Part shown: one piece after another, positions 7,746-9,280 of the stretch
Numbering within the stretch: the stretch's first letter is position 1
Layout: each line of letters opens with the position of its first letter
DNA from: a bacterium
GTDB taxonomy: Bacteria > Vulcanimicrobiota > Xenobia > RGZZ01
Assembly: GCA_021782195.1 (NCBI GenBank)
Contig: JAJXVI010000055.1
Coordinates: forward strand, 1 to 9,280
Direction of reading: 5' to 3'
DNA length: 9,280 nucleotides
Made by a program: the position numbers and the translations under genes
The notes under the pieces: model-generated
Databases searched by the model: none
What the model saw: only the letters and a program-made list of their open reading frames with translations
Told to the model about the DNA's origin: nothing

Positions 7746-8441
7746 ATGATCAATATCGTCTCCGCCGCCCACTCGTCGGTGGGGAAGAAAATTGTTACGG
7801 GCCTGACGGGTCTGGCCCTCATTCTGTTCATCCTGGTGCACCTGGCTGGGAACCTGACGCTCTACTTCGGGGCGTCCGCCTTCAACGGCTATGCGGCATT
7901 CCTGGAAGAAATCGGCCACCACATGTTGTTGCCGGTGGCCGAGGTCTGTCTTGCCGCGGTGTTCCTCTTCCACATTGTTGCCGGGGTCTCGGTGGCACTG
8001 CGTCGCCGCGAGGCCCGCACGGTCCCCTATTACAAGGCCGCTGACGCCGCTCATACCAGCACGAAGACGTCGTCCTCACTCACCATGATCTGGACCGGCT
8101 CCGGGCTTTTCGTATTCTTGATTCTGCACATCCTGCAATTTCGCATCGCCAACGTGATGACGCCGCCCGCTCAGCGCAACCTCTACAACCTCGTGGTCAA
8201 CGTTTTTCACCAACCGCTGTACGTCGGGATCTACACGCTTGTGATGCTGGGGCTCGGCCTTCATCTTCGGCATGGTTTCTGGAGCGCGTTCCAGTCGCTG
8301 GGTCTGAACAACAAGCGCATCCTGCCATTCCTGTACGGGTTTGCGGTGCTGTTTGCCGTCGTGATAGCGCTCGGCTTCCTCGCCATTCCAATCTACATGT
8401 ACACTGCAGGGGTTGCGACCCTGCCTGTGGGAGGTCACTGA
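7746..8441 (+). CDS. sdhC: Succinate dehydrogenase cytochrome b558-type membrane subunit
   Basis: This 231-residue membrane protein anchors succinate dehydrogenase (complex II) and passes electrons between the iron-sulfur subunit and the quinone pool. Five hydrophobic segments are visible at about 14-36, 61-83, 115-135, 155-178 and 194-217. This is the single-subunit, five-helix, two-haem layout of the b558 family (Bacillus SdhC, Wolinella FrdC) rather than the split SdhC+SdhD type. The signature SSVGKKIVTGLTG (10-22) followed by VHLAGN (31-36) is typical of the family. Candidate haem-ligand histidines are His32, His76 (FHIVAG), His128 (LHIL) and His173 or His176 in LHLRHGFWSAFQSLG, about one per helix for the first four helices. 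The gene is first in its operon; its TGA is followed directly by the sdhA ATG. In such operons the enzyme can run as succinate oxidase or fumarate reductase, which the sequence does not decide. Confidence 0.93.
   Translation: MINIVSAAHSSVGKKIVTGLTGLALILFILVHLAGNLTLYFGASAFNGYAAFLEEIGHHMLLPVAEVCLAAVFLFHIVAGVSVALRRREARTVPYYKAADAAHTSTKTSSSLTMIWTGSGLFVFLILHILQFRIANVMTPPAQRNLYNLVVNVFHQPLYVGIYTLVMLGLGLHLRHGFWSAFQSLGLNNKRILPFLYGFAVLFAVVIALGFLAIPIYMYTAGVATLPVGGH
8429..8435 (+). promoter_or_regulatory. Ribosome binding site of sdhA
   Basis: GGGAGGT lies within the last codons of sdhC, 6 nt before the ATG at 8442. It fixes the sdhA start over the in-frame ATG 31 codons later. Confidence 0.75.

Positions 8442-9280
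<839 letters not shown>

Noticed and set aside
7443..8054. A 203-codon minus-strand open frame spanning the intergenic region and the start of sdhC
   Set aside because: Its first half mirrors sdhC and the rest is low-complexity; no family resemblance and no ribosome site.

Overview
This is a GC-rich bacterial chromosome segment with ordinary housekeeping content and a few oddities. No mobile element, CRISPR array, tRNA or rRNA is visible. The best taxonomic clue is the succinate dehydrogenase at the right end. Its five-helix cytochrome b558-type SdhC and matching long-form SdhA are typical of Bacteroidota, Gemmatimonadota, Myxococcota and related groups rather than of E. coli-type SdhCDAB. 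With the high GC content, a Gemmatimonadota- or Myxococcota-like source is a reasonable guess, but the phylum is not proven.

Left end (1-930, plus strand). A short stretch without recognisable coding content is followed by a roughly 54-codon island (84-245). It reads like the middle of a PhnB-type VOC (glyoxalase/bleomycin-resistance fold) protein with both ends missing. After it comes a complete isochorismatase-like cysteine hydrolase (373-930) with its Asp-Lys-Cys triad.

Centre (923-7400, minus strand). Two large genes form a translationally coupled AddAB-type double-strand-break repair operon. The upstream gene (4263-7400) encodes an AddB-like subunit: a degenerate helicase region without a Walker A motif, then a PD-(D/E)XK nuclease stapled by four cysteines that should hold a [4Fe-4S] cluster. 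The downstream gene (923-4270) encodes an AddA-like subunit with all UvrD/RecB helicase motifs and its own C-terminal RecB-family nuclease. Stop and start overlap in ATGGATAA. Together they are expected to form a heterodimeric helicase with two nucleases that processes broken DNA ends for recombination. The addA 3' end overlaps the convergent hydrolase gene by 8 bp.

Right end (7401-9280). A C-rich 345-bp divergent intergenic region separates addB from the plus-strand sdh operon. That operon has sdhC (7746-8441) and sdhA (from 8442, cut by the window edge) joined as TGAATG. An sdhB iron-sulfur gene is expected just beyond the window.

I did not find convincing evidence of a wholly new system. 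The items most worth a second look are the truncated VOC island, the unusual tail and uncertain start of the AddB-like protein, the repeat-bearing linker of the AddA-like protein, and the C-rich sdh leader.
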